Assembly (NCBI RefSeq): GCF_001888185.1
Contig: NZ_CP016364.1
Location: 1,364,001-1,428,000, forward strand
Length of the DNA stretch: 64,000 nt
Origin: Phaeobacter porticola
GTDB taxonomy: Bacteria; Pseudomonadota; Alphaproteobacteria; Rhodobacterales; Rhodobacteraceae
Direction of reading: 5' to 3'
Both the position numbers and the translations under genes were made by a program. Below, one piece after another: positions 53,370-61,900 of the stretch (its first letter is position 1; each line of letters opens with the position of its first letter). The notes beneath the pieces were generated by a model. That model saw nothing but the letters and a program-made list of their open reading frames with translations, had not been told where the DNA came from and made no database searches.

Positions 53370-54806
53370 ATGTATCTTGGCATTGATCTTGGCACATCGG
53401 GGCTGCGCGCGCTGATGACCGATGCAGCGGGCAGGCCCGTCGCCTCGGCAGAGGCGCAGTATAACGTGCAGACCCCTCACCCCGGCTGGTCGGAACAGGA
53501 TCCGGGTGACTGGATCACCGCGCTGGATCAGGCGATGGACCAGCTGCGGGATACCCCCGGCTACGGAGACATTTGTGGCATTGCGGTTGCCGGTCATATG
53601 CATGGCGCGGTTTTGCTGGATGGTTCCGATCAGGTGCTGCGGCCCTGCATCCTGTGGAACGACACCCGTTCGGCGACCGAGGCCGCAGAACTGGACGCGA
53701 CAGCGCAGGTCCGTGATCTGAGTGGTAATATCGTCTTCCCCGGTTTCACCGCGCCGAAACTTTTGTGGGTGCAGCGCCACGAGCCGGAGATCTTTGCCGA
53801 TGTGGCCAAAGTTCTTTTGCCTGCGGCTTACCTCAACCTGCATCTGACCGGGCGCCATGTGGCGGATATGTCCGATAGCGCGGGCACCTCCTGGCTGGAT
53901 GTCGGCGCGCGGGACTGGTCAGAGCAGTTGCTGAAGGCTGGGCAGATGCGGCGCGATCAAATGCCGGATCTGGTCGAGGGCTGTGCGCCAGCAGGTCAGT
54001 TGCGCAGTGATTTGGCCCGCCACTGGGGGCTGACCGGGCCTGTCACAATTGCGGGGGGCGCAGGTGACAATGCCGCTGCGGCCTGTGGCACTGGCGTGAT
54101 GGCTGCGGGGCAGGGGTTTGTGTCACTTGGCACATCGGGCGTGGTGCTGACGGCGCGGGATGGGTTCCACCCTGATGCGCAGACAGCTGTGCATACCTTT
54201 TGTCACGCGATCCCGGATCGCTGGTATCAGATGGGCGTCATGCTATCGGCGACCGACTGCATGAACTGGCTGGGCCGCATCACCGGGCGCAGTCCCGCGG
54301 ATCTGACGGCATGTCTTGGCGATCAGCTGCGGCCACCGGGGCCGGTGACATTCATGCCCTATCTTTCGGGAGAGCGGACACCGCATAACTCAGCCAGCCT
54401 GCGTGGTGGGTTTCAGGGGCTGTCGATCTCAACCACGTCTGAGGATTTGGCCATAGCGGTCATGGAGGGGGTTTCATACGGGTTGCGGGACTGTCTGGAG
54501 GCCTTGCGCGCCACCGGGGCCGAGCTTAGCAGCTGTCTGGTTATCGGCGGGGGCAGCAAGTCCGGCTATTGGGTCAAGCTGCTCGCCACTATATTGGATC
54601 TACCGTTGCAGCTGCCCAAAGGTGGTGAGTTTGGCGCCGCTTTAGGTGCGGCACGACTGGCGCAGATTGCGGTGACGGGTGCGGCCCCGGCAGAGATCCT
54701 GACCGCGCCGGATATCGCAGCGACGGTGATGCCGGATTCCAATCTGCGCGATGGGTTCGACGCGGGCTATGCGGCGTTTCGTGCGCGGGTGTCTGCGTTG
54801 ACCTAG
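53370..54806 (+). CDS. xylB: Xylulokinase
   Basis: Phosphorylates D-xylulose with ATP. 478-residue FGGY-family kinase: phosphate motif MYLGIDLGTSGLRALMTD, WSEQDPGDW, VAGHMHGAVLLD, GAGDNAAAACGTG and VIGGGSKSGYWVKLLATILDLP. Follows xylA after 38 bases with GGGAGAGGG as ribosome site. No xylose transporter is within the window after it, so uptake genes lie elsewhere. Confidence 0.96.
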   Translation: MYLGIDLGTSGLRALMTDAAGRPVASAEAQYNVQTPHPGWSEQDPGDWITALDQAMDQLRDTPGYGDICGIAVAGHMHGAVLLDGSDQVLRPCILWNDTRSATEAAELDATAQVRDLSGNIVFPGFTAPKLLWVQRHEPEIFADVAKVLLPAAYLNLHLTGRHVADMSDSAGTSWLDVGARDWSEQLLKAGQMRRDQMPDLVEGCAPAGQLRSDLARHWGLTGPVTIAGGAGDNAAAACGTGVMAAGQGFVSLGTSGVVLTARDGFHPDAQTAVHTFCHAIPDRWYQMGVMLSATDCMNWLGRITGRSPADLTACLGDQLRPPGPVTFMPYLSGERTPHNSASLRGGFQGLSISTTSEDLAIAVMEGVSYGLRDCLEALRATGAELSSCLVIGGGSKSGYWVKLLATILDLPLQLPKGGEFGAALGAARLAQIAVTGAAPAEILTAPDIAATVMPDSNLRDGFDAGYAAFRARVSALT

Positions 54807-55327
54807 CGACATCTGTTGGTCAGCCAGAGAATTCTGGTGTGGACCGAATCGAATTTACCCAGCGATCTCACGACAAGTTGCTTTGAATTATCCATATTGT
54901 TGCGTGCCATAGGACAACCCGTCCTCGGCGGGCCCTGAACATCTCAGGGGTGCGCGCCTGTGTCGCGACATCGCGCAAGCGTTGATTGTTCGAGATTTGA
55001 GAACAAACCCTGCGCGATTGGGCCGTGTCCTGCACTGGCACCCGCTGCCTTGGTCGAAACCGGAAACAATCAAAGCGCGCTGCCCACGCTTCTGCGGCTG
55101 CGCTGTCCAGGAACAGCGGGGGTCGATATGACGTAATTAAGATTTTGTTCTTTTTTGGGCAGATCTCCATGCGTATGGTGAAGACACGCTGCCGGAGAAT
55201 TACCGGCGCTCTCTTCATTGCTGCGCTTGTGGTGCGGCCCACTTAAATAACACTGAAAGCAGGCGATTGGCCGGTTGCAGTTTCTCTGCGACCGGGTGGG
55301 TGCCGCTTTATCGACGGAGATTTCGAC
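54807..55327. other. Intergenic stretch without a recognisable gene
   Basis: About 520 bases. Short frames on both strands are rich in Arg, Cys and His and lack ribosome sites. A GACGGAG motif at the 3' end serves the Hint gene. No tRNA, repeat or mobile-element end recognised. Confidence 0.5.
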
Positions 55328-55915
55328 GTGCCCTGTTTTGCCTCCGGGACCACAATCGCCACACCCTATGGTGCCTGCGCCGTTGAAGATCTGAGTGTGG
55401 GGGACCGCGTGGTGACCCGTGACAATGGCCTGCAACCCATTCGCTGGATCGGGCAGCGGCAGCTGGATCGCGCTGCCTTGCAGGCGGTAGCGCATCTTCA
55501 GCCCGTGCTGATCGCAGAAGGCGCACTTGGCAATGGGATGCCGGAACGGGATCTGCTGGTCAGCCCCAACCACCGCGTGCTGATCTGCAATGACAAAACA
55601 GGGTTTTATTTTGAAGACCGCGAAATCCTGGTGGCAGCAAAACATCTGACCGGTCTGTCAGGGGTCGATGCCGTTGAGACCACCTGTATCGACTATGTTC
55701 ATTTTACCTGTGACGCGCATGAGGTGGTGTCGTCGGGTGGGGCCTGGATTGAATGTTTCCAGCCCGCAGATCAATCCCAACGTGGCACGGACCGTGGGCA
55801 GCGGGATGAGGTTTTGACACTGTTTCCAGAACTGGCCGCCCAGGCCCCGCTGCCCGCTCTTGCACAGCTAAAACGCGTAGGTCGCAAAACAGAGGCGCAG
55901 TGGTTCATTCACTGA
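55328..55915 (+). CDS. Stand-alone Hint-domain protein
   Basis: 195 residues from GTG 55328, with GGAG eight bases before. The Hint (hedgehog/intein) fold begins at once: PCFASGTTIATPYGACAVEDLSVGDRVVTRDN, with the nucleophilic Cys at residue 3, and LLVSPNHRVLI as the internal His motif. In longer relatives an N-terminal secreted region precedes this; here none is seen, so it may be a minimal form or a truncated gene. Such proteins are frequent in Rhodobacteraceae; their role is unclear. Confidence 0.82.
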   Translation: MPCFASGTTIATPYGACAVEDLSVGDRVVTRDNGLQPIRWIGQRQLDRAALQAVAHLQPVLIAEGALGNGMPERDLLVSPNHRVLICNDKTGFYFEDREILVAAKHLTGLSGVDAVETTCIDYVHFTCDAHEVVSSGGAWIECFQPADQSQRGTDRGQRDEVLTLFPELAAQAPLPALAQLKRVGRKTEAQWFIH

Positions 55916-55957
55916 CCTAATCCCGAGGCCTACCCCCTTGGGCAGGGGAGCAGCCGT

Positions 55958-56584
55958 TCAGGATCCGGTTGGGGCGTGGCGTTGCGCGCGCCAATTTGCC
56001 CAAGCCTCTGGCGTGTCCAGATCGGTGAGCGCGTGTTGGTCTGGCAGGGCTACAGTGGCGATTTTTTCGCTGTTCTGGATCGCTGATTTGACAAGGGCGC
56101 GCGCGCCTTTATCGCCCTGTAATTGAGCCAGGGCGGTGAAATGGCGGCGCGGGAAAATCACCGGATGCCCGAAACGGCCATCGGCCGCCGTGGCGCGCAG
56201 GATCATGTCCGGCGCTGCGGCAAAACCGGAGATCACCTGCCGCAGATCCTCTTGGGTCAGCTCTGGCATGTCGGCGGGCAGAATCATCACGCCATCATAA
56301 TCCGGTCCTACAGCGGCGACCCCGGTGCGGATAGAGGCCCCCATGCCTTCGGCGGCATCGGGGACATAGACCGCGGTTGCGGAGCGCATGTTGTTCAGGA
56401 TCAGTGTGGCGCGGGGATGGGACGCGGCAGGCAGGGTGACATAGGTGTCATGGCCCGTGGCCAGTGCTGCCGCACAGATCCGGCTGAGCAGGGGACTGGC
56501 ATCAATGTGTTCCAGCAGTTTGTCACGTCCGCGCATACGACGGGCAGCCCCGGCGGCAAGAATGAGAATGGCGATGTTGATCAT
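55958..56584 (-). CDS. MobA-like nucleotidyltransferase
   Basis: 208 residues. LILAAGAARRMRGRDKLL gives the GxxRRM-x-x-x-K nucleotide-binding loop, and GVMILPADMPELT the metal-binding Asp. It belongs to the MobA/MocA NTP-transferase group, which attaches CMP or GMP to molybdopterin. No molybdoenzyme or xdh-type accessory gene is adjacent, so the exact substrate is not established. Confidence 0.88.
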   Translation of the reverse strand: MINIAILILAAGAARRMRGRDKLLEHIDASPLLSRICAAALATGHDTYVTLPAASHPRATLILNNMRSATAVYVPDAAEGMGASIRTGVAAVGPDYDGVMILPADMPELTQEDLRQVISGFAAAPDMILRATAADGRFGHPVIFPRRHFTALAQLQGDKGARALVKSAIQNSEKIATVALPDQHALTDLDTPEAWANWRAQRHAPTGS

Positions 56585-56795
56585 CAGTATCGCCCCCTGG
56601 CGCTCGGCGGGGCTGTTGGATGCCTCCGGTGGGGATATTTTGGGTCAGAAGAGAGGGCGGGTCCAGCAAAAGCGGCGGTGAAAGGTCAGAGATGCTGACA
56701 GGATGTTTCGCGTGCGAAACATTGGGGCCGATATATGCCCCATCTGTTGCGCGATATCTGTTGTTTAGCGCGCGCCGGGCGCGCAACAGGGGGGG

Positions 56796-56822
56796 AGGTG
56801 GGTCAGTTCATCTGACCCACCT
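56796..56822 (-). terminator. Strong hairpin downstream of the FAD/GcvT dehydrogenase
   Basis: AGGTGGGTCAG (56796-56806) and CTGACCCACCT (56812-56822) form a perfect 11-bp stem with a 5-base loop, seven bases past the stop of the minus-strand gene. A C-run rather than a T-run follows on that strand, so termination strength is uncertain. Confidence 0.6.
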
Positions 56823-56828
56823 ATGGGG

Positions 56829-59246
56829 TTAGCCGCGCATGCGGGCGCCGTCGGCGTCAAACAGCGGCTCGGTGATCAGCCGTGCAGCGCGCAGTTTGCC
56901 AAGGATTTCGATCTCCACCTCCAGACCGTCCTGTGCCAGATCACGGGGGATGAGCCCGAGGGCAATGGATTTCTGCGCGTGATGGGAATAGCCGCCCGAC
57001 GTACAGAAGCCGACCACAGCGCCATCGTGCCAGATGGGTTCGTAGGCGACCACATCGGCGTCCTCTGCTGCCACCTCAAAGGCGCAGAGTTTGCGGGCGG
57101 GGCCTGCGTCGCGTTCGGCCTCCGCTGCGGCGCGACCGATGAAATCGGCGTCTTTCTTGAAAGAGATGAAGCGATCCAGGCCGGTTTCCGCAGCGGTGTA
57201 GTCCGGGGAGAATTCGCTGAGCCAGGAGCCGAAGAATTTATCCAGACGCAACGACATCATCGCCCGCATGCCAAAAGGCTTCATGCCATGCGTTTGGCCT
57301 GCGGACCAAAGGCTGTCCCAGAGGGCGCGTTGGCTGGGCAGGTCGCAGTAGATCTCATAGCCCAGATCACCGGTGTAGCTGACCCGCTGCACGATACAGT
57401 CGGCCATGCCAACTGTCATGCGGCGCACATCCATAAAGCGCATGTCGGAGACATCCTGACGGGTGCAGGCTTGCAGAACCTCCGTCGCGCGGGGGCCTGC
57501 GATCTGAAAACCGTTGCAGGCGTCGGAGATGTTCTCAAGGTTGATGCCCTCGTCCAGGTGCTGGAGGAACCAGCGCATATGGTAGGCCTGAAAGCCATAG
57601 GAGGCGGTAAGCTGGAATTCGTCCTCGGACAGGCAGGAGATGGTGAAATCCCCGATCAGGCGACCTTTGGGGGACAGCATCGGGGTCAGCGACAGGCGGC
57701 CCGGTTGCGGCACCCGGCCGGCCATGATGCGGTCGAGCCAGGCGCGCGCACCTGCGCCCCGAATGCGGTATTTGCCGAAGTTATGTACCTCGTTGATGCC
57801 GACGGCGTCGCGCACGGCTTTGACCTCGCGCGCGGTGGCCGCAAAGGCGTTGGAGCGGCGGAAGGACGGGGTCTCGTAGCGCGGCTCGTCCCCTTCGGCG
57901 AAGTAGTTCGGAACCTCAAGCCCGTATTGCGCGCCCCAGACCGCGCCCATGCCATCGAAAGTATCGTACATCGGCGTGGTGCGGAACGGGCGGGCGGCGG
58001 GCAGTTCTTCGTTCGGGTAGGCGATGGAGAAACGTTTCTGGTAGTTTTCAATCACCTTAGGCCGGGTGTAACCCGGTGTGATCCAATCGCCAAAGCGGGC
58101 CGTGTCCATGGCAAAGGTGTCGCGTTCGCATTCGCCCTCCACCATCCATTGCGCCAGCATCAACCCGACGCCGCCGCCCTGGGAGAAGCCGGCCATGACG
58201 GCGCAGGCGGACCAGTAGTTGCGCATGCCGGGCACCGGGCCGACCAGCGGGTTGCCATCCGGGGCAAAGGTGAAGGGGCCGTGGATTACTGATTTGACGC
58301 CTGCGCGTTCCAGCGCGGGAAAGCGGTTGTAGGCAAAGGCGATGCTGTCCTCGATTTTGTCGAAATCATCGGGCAGCAGCTCATGGCCAAAATTCCATGG
58401 GGTGCCATCGACGGCCCAGGGTTTGCAGGGTTGTTCGTAAAAGCCGATGCAGAGGCCGCGGCCCTCTTGTCTGAGATAGCTTTCACCGGCGGGGTCCATC
58501 ACATGCGGATGCTCGCCACCTGCGTCGATGATACCGGCAATCTCCGGCACTTCATCGGTGACGATATACTGATGTTCCATCGGGTGCAGTGGGAAGTAGA
58601 TCCCGGCCATGGCGCCGACCTCGCGCGCCCAGAGACCACCGGCGTTGACGATGTGTTCGGCGTGGATGGTGCCCTTGTCGGTGACCACATCCCAGGTGCC
58701 GTCCGGGCGCTGGTTGGTTTCAACCACCTTGCAGTGGGTCTCAATCGTGGCGCCGCCCATGCGCGCGGCCTTGGCGTAGGCGTGGGTGGTGCCGGAGGGG
58801 TCGAGGTGGCCGTCGAGCGGATCATAGAGGCCGCCAACAATGCCGTCGATATTGGTCACGGGCGCGATTTTGGCGATTTCTTCGGGGGAGACGATTTCGG
58901 TTTCCAGCCCCATGAACTGGTGTTTGGCGCGCTCTGCCTTCAACATGTCAAAGCGTTCCTGAGTTTCGGCCAGGGTGACGCCGCCAACGTGGTGGAGGCC
59001 GCAGGACATGCCGGTGATCGCTTCCAGCTCTTTATATAACTTGATGGTATAGCCCTGAAGGGCGGCCATATTGGTATCGCCATTGAGGGTATGGAAGCCG
59101 CCGGCTGCGTGCCAGGTGGAGCCGGAGGTGAGTTCCGAGCGTTCCAAGAGCATCACATCGGACCAGCCAAGCTTGGTCAGATGATAGAGCACCGAGCAGC
59201 CTACAACGCCGCCGCCAATAACTGCCACCCGTGTCGTCGTCTTCAT
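56829..59246 (-). CDS. FAD-dependent oxidoreductase with GcvT domain (dimethylglycine/sarcosine dehydrogenase-like)
   Basis: 805 residues. N-terminal DAO-type FAD domain (VIGGGVVGCSVLYHLTKLGWSDVMLLER) with GSTWHAAGG, where His in the family carries covalent FAD. The middle FAO-type and C-terminal aminomethyltransferase (GcvT) domains follow (GDFTISCLSEDEFQL, YTGDLGYEIYCDLP, CTSGGYSHHAQKSIALG). Such enzymes oxidise N-methyl groups and pass the one-carbon unit to tetrahydrofolate. Dimethylglycine or sarcosine from glycine betaine is a reasonable substrate for a marine roseobacter; not proven. Confidence 0.9.
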   Translation of the reverse strand: MKTTTRVAVIGGGVVGCSVLYHLTKLGWSDVMLLERSELTSGSTWHAAGGFHTLNGDTNMAALQGYTIKLYKELEAITGMSCGLHHVGGVTLAETQERFDMLKAERAKHQFMGLETEIVSPEEIAKIAPVTNIDGIVGGLYDPLDGHLDPSGTTHAYAKAARMGGATIETHCKVVETNQRPDGTWDVVTDKGTIHAEHIVNAGGLWAREVGAMAGIYFPLHPMEHQYIVTDEVPEIAGIIDAGGEHPHVMDPAGESYLRQEGRGLCIGFYEQPCKPWAVDGTPWNFGHELLPDDFDKIEDSIAFAYNRFPALERAGVKSVIHGPFTFAPDGNPLVGPVPGMRNYWSACAVMAGFSQGGGVGLMLAQWMVEGECERDTFAMDTARFGDWITPGYTRPKVIENYQKRFSIAYPNEELPAARPFRTTPMYDTFDGMGAVWGAQYGLEVPNYFAEGDEPRYETPSFRRSNAFAATAREVKAVRDAVGINEVHNFGKYRIRGAGARAWLDRIMAGRVPQPGRLSLTPMLSPKGRLIGDFTISCLSEDEFQLTASYGFQAYHMRWFLQHLDEGINLENISDACNGFQIAGPRATEVLQACTRQDVSDMRFMDVRRMTVGMADCIVQRVSYTGDLGYEIYCDLPSQRALWDSLWSAGQTHGMKPFGMRAMMSLRLDKFFGSWLSEFSPDYTAAETGLDRFISFKKDADFIGRAAAEAERDAGPARKLCAFEVAAEDADVVAYEPIWHDGAVVGFCTSGGYSHHAQKSIALGLIPRDLAQDGLEVEIEILGKLRAARLITEPLFDADGARMRG

Positions 59247-59390
59247 TGTCCATCCCCTGTTAGGTTGCGTGGCTTATTCTGGACATATGTGAACAGTAGT
59301 CCAGCAAAAATACGACACAGCATGTCGCTGATGACGGGCAGATCGCCGGATCCCCGTGCCGGGCCGCTTTGTGCGAGCAGCAAAAGACAA

Positions 59391-59415
59391 GGCCGCAACA
59401 TGTGATGCTGCGGCC
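59391..59415 (-). terminator. Terminator after the CNNM/HlyC gene
   Basis: On the minus strand GGCCGCA (59415-59409) pairs with TGCGGCC (59397-59391), followed by TTGTCTTTTG. It lies just downstream of the gene ending at 59447. Confidence 0.78.
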
Positions 59416-59446
59416 CTGATGTCGGGGGATTGGGCGCGCTAAGGCG

Positions 59447-60760
59447 TCAGTTCAGCGGGCGGATTTTCAGCTCGGTCACCCGGTTGCCTTCGCGGGCGGT
59501 GACCTCAAGGCGGAAATTGTGGAAGGAGAACACCTGACCCACGATCGGGATCATCTGTGCCTCGTGGATGACCAGCCCGGCGATGGTATTGGCCTCTTCG
59601 TCGGGCAGGTTCCAATCGGTTGCGCGGTTGAGATCGCGGATCGTGGTGGAGCCTTCGACCAGATAATTGCCGTCGCTGGTCTTGCTGATGACGGTGTCTT
59701 CGTCCGGGTCGAATTCATCGGTGATCTCGCCGACGATTTCCTCAAGGATGTCTTCGAGCGTGATCAGCCCCTGAAGGGTGCCATATTCATCAACCACGAG
59801 CGCAAAATGGGTGCGGGCGCGCAGGAACTGGCGCATCTGTTCGTCCAGCGTCGTGGTTTCGGGGATGAAATACGGCGGCTTGGTCACGCTGGTGATGTTA
59901 AAGTTGCGCAAAGAGGCGGCATCGCCATCAGGGCCACCGATCTGGGCGTACATTTCCCGCAGCAGATCCTTGGCATGCAACACGCCGATGATGTTTTCCG
60001 GTTCGTCCTTGAACACCGGCAGGCGGGTGTGCGGCGAGGTCAGGCATTGTTCGAGGATCTTCTGCGGTTCAAGGCTGGCGTCGATCATCTCGATATTAGA
60101 GCGGTGCAGCATGATTTCTTCGACAAAGCGGTCCGAGAGGTCGAGCGCGCCGAGAATCCGGTCGCGATCTTCCTTTTCTACAACGCCTTCGGAATGGCCA
60201 AGATGCAAGGCACCGGCGATTTCTTCGCGTACCGCCATAATGTGACTGTCAGGATCAATGCGCACGCCGAACAATCCAAGTACGCCGCGCACGAAGAGCC
60301 GCACCGCGCCAACCACGGGGGCCAGCAGCGTGACCAATATGCCAATTGGGGGGGCGACGGCGGAGGCGGCTTTTTCAGGGTTCGAAATGGCGTAGGTCTT
60401 GGGCAGGACTTCGGCGAAGATCAGCACCAGCAGGGTCATGACGAGGGTCGCCAGCGCGACACCGCTTTCGCCCAATGCGCGGGTGAACAGCGCGGTCGCC
60501 AGCGATGTTGCGAGGATGTTTACCAGGTTGTTGCCCAGCAGGATTGAGCCGATCAGCCGTTCGCTGTCTTCGGTGATCGCAAGCGCGCGTTTGGCCCCGT
60601 TGGAGCCCTTGTCGGCCTGCGAACGCAGCTTGCCCCTCGAGGAGGCCGTCAAGGCGGTTTCAGAGCCAGAGAAGAATCCTGACAGAACCAATAAGAAGAC
60701 AATTGCACCGGCGGTGGTCCAAAAGGTGGAGTCGGCAAAGGTCGAGGTGCTGTCCATCAT
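59447..60760 (-). CDS. CNNM/HlyC/CorC-family membrane protein with CBS pair
   Basis: 437 residues from the ATG at 60760 (second ATG at 60757); the extension to 60937 is not family-like. An N-terminal CNNM domain of about four membrane helices (FLLVLSGFFSGSETALTASSRG, GNNLVNILATSLATALF), a CBS pair (IMLHRSNIEMID, TLDEQMRQFLRARTHFALVVDEYGTLQGLITLEDILEEIVGEI) and a C-terminal CorC/HlyC transporter-associated domain are in the standard order. Possibly Mg2+ or Co2+ transport or its regulation; the old hemolysin name is not meaningful. Confidence 0.93.
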   Translation of the reverse strand: MMDSTSTFADSTFWTTAGAIVFLLVLSGFFSGSETALTASSRGKLRSQADKGSNGAKRALAITEDSERLIGSILLGNNLVNILATSLATALFTRALGESGVALATLVMTLLVLIFAEVLPKTYAISNPEKAASAVAPPIGILVTLLAPVVGAVRLFVRGVLGLFGVRIDPDSHIMAVREEIAGALHLGHSEGVVEKEDRDRILGALDLSDRFVEEIMLHRSNIEMIDASLEPQKILEQCLTSPHTRLPVFKDEPENIIGVLHAKDLLREMYAQIGGPDGDAASLRNFNITSVTKPPYFIPETTTLDEQMRQFLRARTHFALVVDEYGTLQGLITLEDILEEIVGEITDEFDPDEDTVISKTSDGNYLVEGSTTIRDLNRATDWNLPDEEANTIAGLVIHEAQMIPIVGQVFSFHNFRLEVTAREGNRVTELKIRPLN

Positions 60761-60863
60761 ATTCCCGAAAAGAGTAGTGAGATCACCATGGTTATGGGGT
60801 GCCAGCCGCGCTGTCGCAAGGGGGCGGGATGGCATGTCGCAGCCTGAGATGCTGTATTTATCT

Positions 60864-61874
60864 TTAGTCGTCGGATTCTGTGTCGTCCGGGTGCAGGGGG
60901 GCTGCGTGATCTGGCGGGCTCCCGGCGGGGCGGGCAAGCGGGTGATGTTCCAGCACCAGCTCGCTCAACCGGGCATCCAGTACATGGGTGTAGATTTCGG
61001 TTGTGGCGATGTCGGCATGGCCCAGCAGCGCCTGAATGGCCCGCAGATCGGCCCCATTGGTCAGAAGATGCGTGGCAAAGGCGTGGCGCAGGGTGTGGGG
61101 AGAGACAGCCTCGGGCGCGATGCCGCCGGTGACCGCAAATTCCTTGATCAGCAGATAAAACCGATGCCGGGTCAGATGGCCGGATTTCCCGCGTGAGGGG
61201 AACAGGAAACGCGATGGCGCTGCCCCTTTGGCAACGGCAGCCTCATCCGTTTTATCGCGCACCGACAGCCAGACCGCAAGCGCATCGCGGGCAGGCGGCG
61301 ACAGGGGCACCATACGTTCTTTGCCGCCCTTGCCCAGCACCAGCAACATGCGCGGATCGCCCCGCGCGGCGGCGACGGGCAGGCCGACCAGCTCGCTTAC
61401 CCGCATGCCGGTGGCATACAGCAGCTCCATCATGCAGGTGTTGCGCAGCCGGTCCGACAGGTTACGGCCGGATTGCCGCGCGGCGTCCAGCAGGCGATCC
61501 ACCTCGATCACTTCCAGCGTTTTGGGCAGGGCTTTCTGTCGCCCCGGTCCTTTGATCTGGATCGCGGGATTGTCGCTGCGCCAGCCTTCGTCAAAGGCAA
61601 AGCGATAGATCTGTTTGATTGCAGAGAGGCGGCGCGCACGGGTGGCGCGCGACAGCCCTTCCGCATTGCAAGAGATCAGATAGGCCTCAATATCGGTGCG
61701 GTTGGCGGTGCCAAAGGCGAGACGTTTGTGTTTCAGCCAAGAGGCCGCGTCCTTCAGGTCGCGGCCATAGGCCAATAGCGTATTATGCGCCGCGCCCAGA
61801 TCTGCGGCCTGCGCATCCAGAAAGGTGGCAATCCATTGCAGGTCATCCTGCGGAGCGTTGGCGGGCGGGGTCAT
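60864..61874 (-). CDS. xerD: Site-specific tyrosine recombinase XerD
   Basis: Resolves chromosome dimers at dif with XerC and FtsK. 336 residues: N-terminal core-binding domain (NTLLAYGRDLKDAASWL) and catalytic domain with the active Arg in LLYATGMRVSELVGL, Lys in LGKGGKERMVPL, HTLRHAFATHLL and LGHADIATTEIYTHV with the nucleophilic Tyr. It lies beside aroK and the CNNM gene, a housekeeping context, not a mobile element. Confidence 0.93.
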   Translation of the reverse strand: MTPPANAPQDDLQWIATFLDAQAADLGAAHNTLLAYGRDLKDAASWLKHKRLAFGTANRTDIEAYLISCNAEGLSRATRARRLSAIKQIYRFAFDEGWRSDNPAIQIKGPGRQKALPKTLEVIEVDRLLDAARQSGRNLSDRLRNTCMMELLYATGMRVSELVGLPVAAARGDPRMLLVLGKGGKERMVPLSPPARDALAVWLSVRDKTDEAAVAKGAAPSRFLFPSRGKSGHLTRHRFYLLIKEFAVTGGIAPEAVSPHTLRHAFATHLLTNGADLRAIQALLGHADIATTEIYTHVLDARLSELVLEHHPLARPAGSPPDHAAPLHPDDTESDD

Positions 61875-61900
61875 CAGCGGGGGTATTTCATGGCGCGACG

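Noticed and set aside
60864-61874. Tyrosine recombinase as evidence for a mobile island
   Set aside because: It is XerD by sequence and housekeeping context next to aroK, and no attachment-site repeats were seen.
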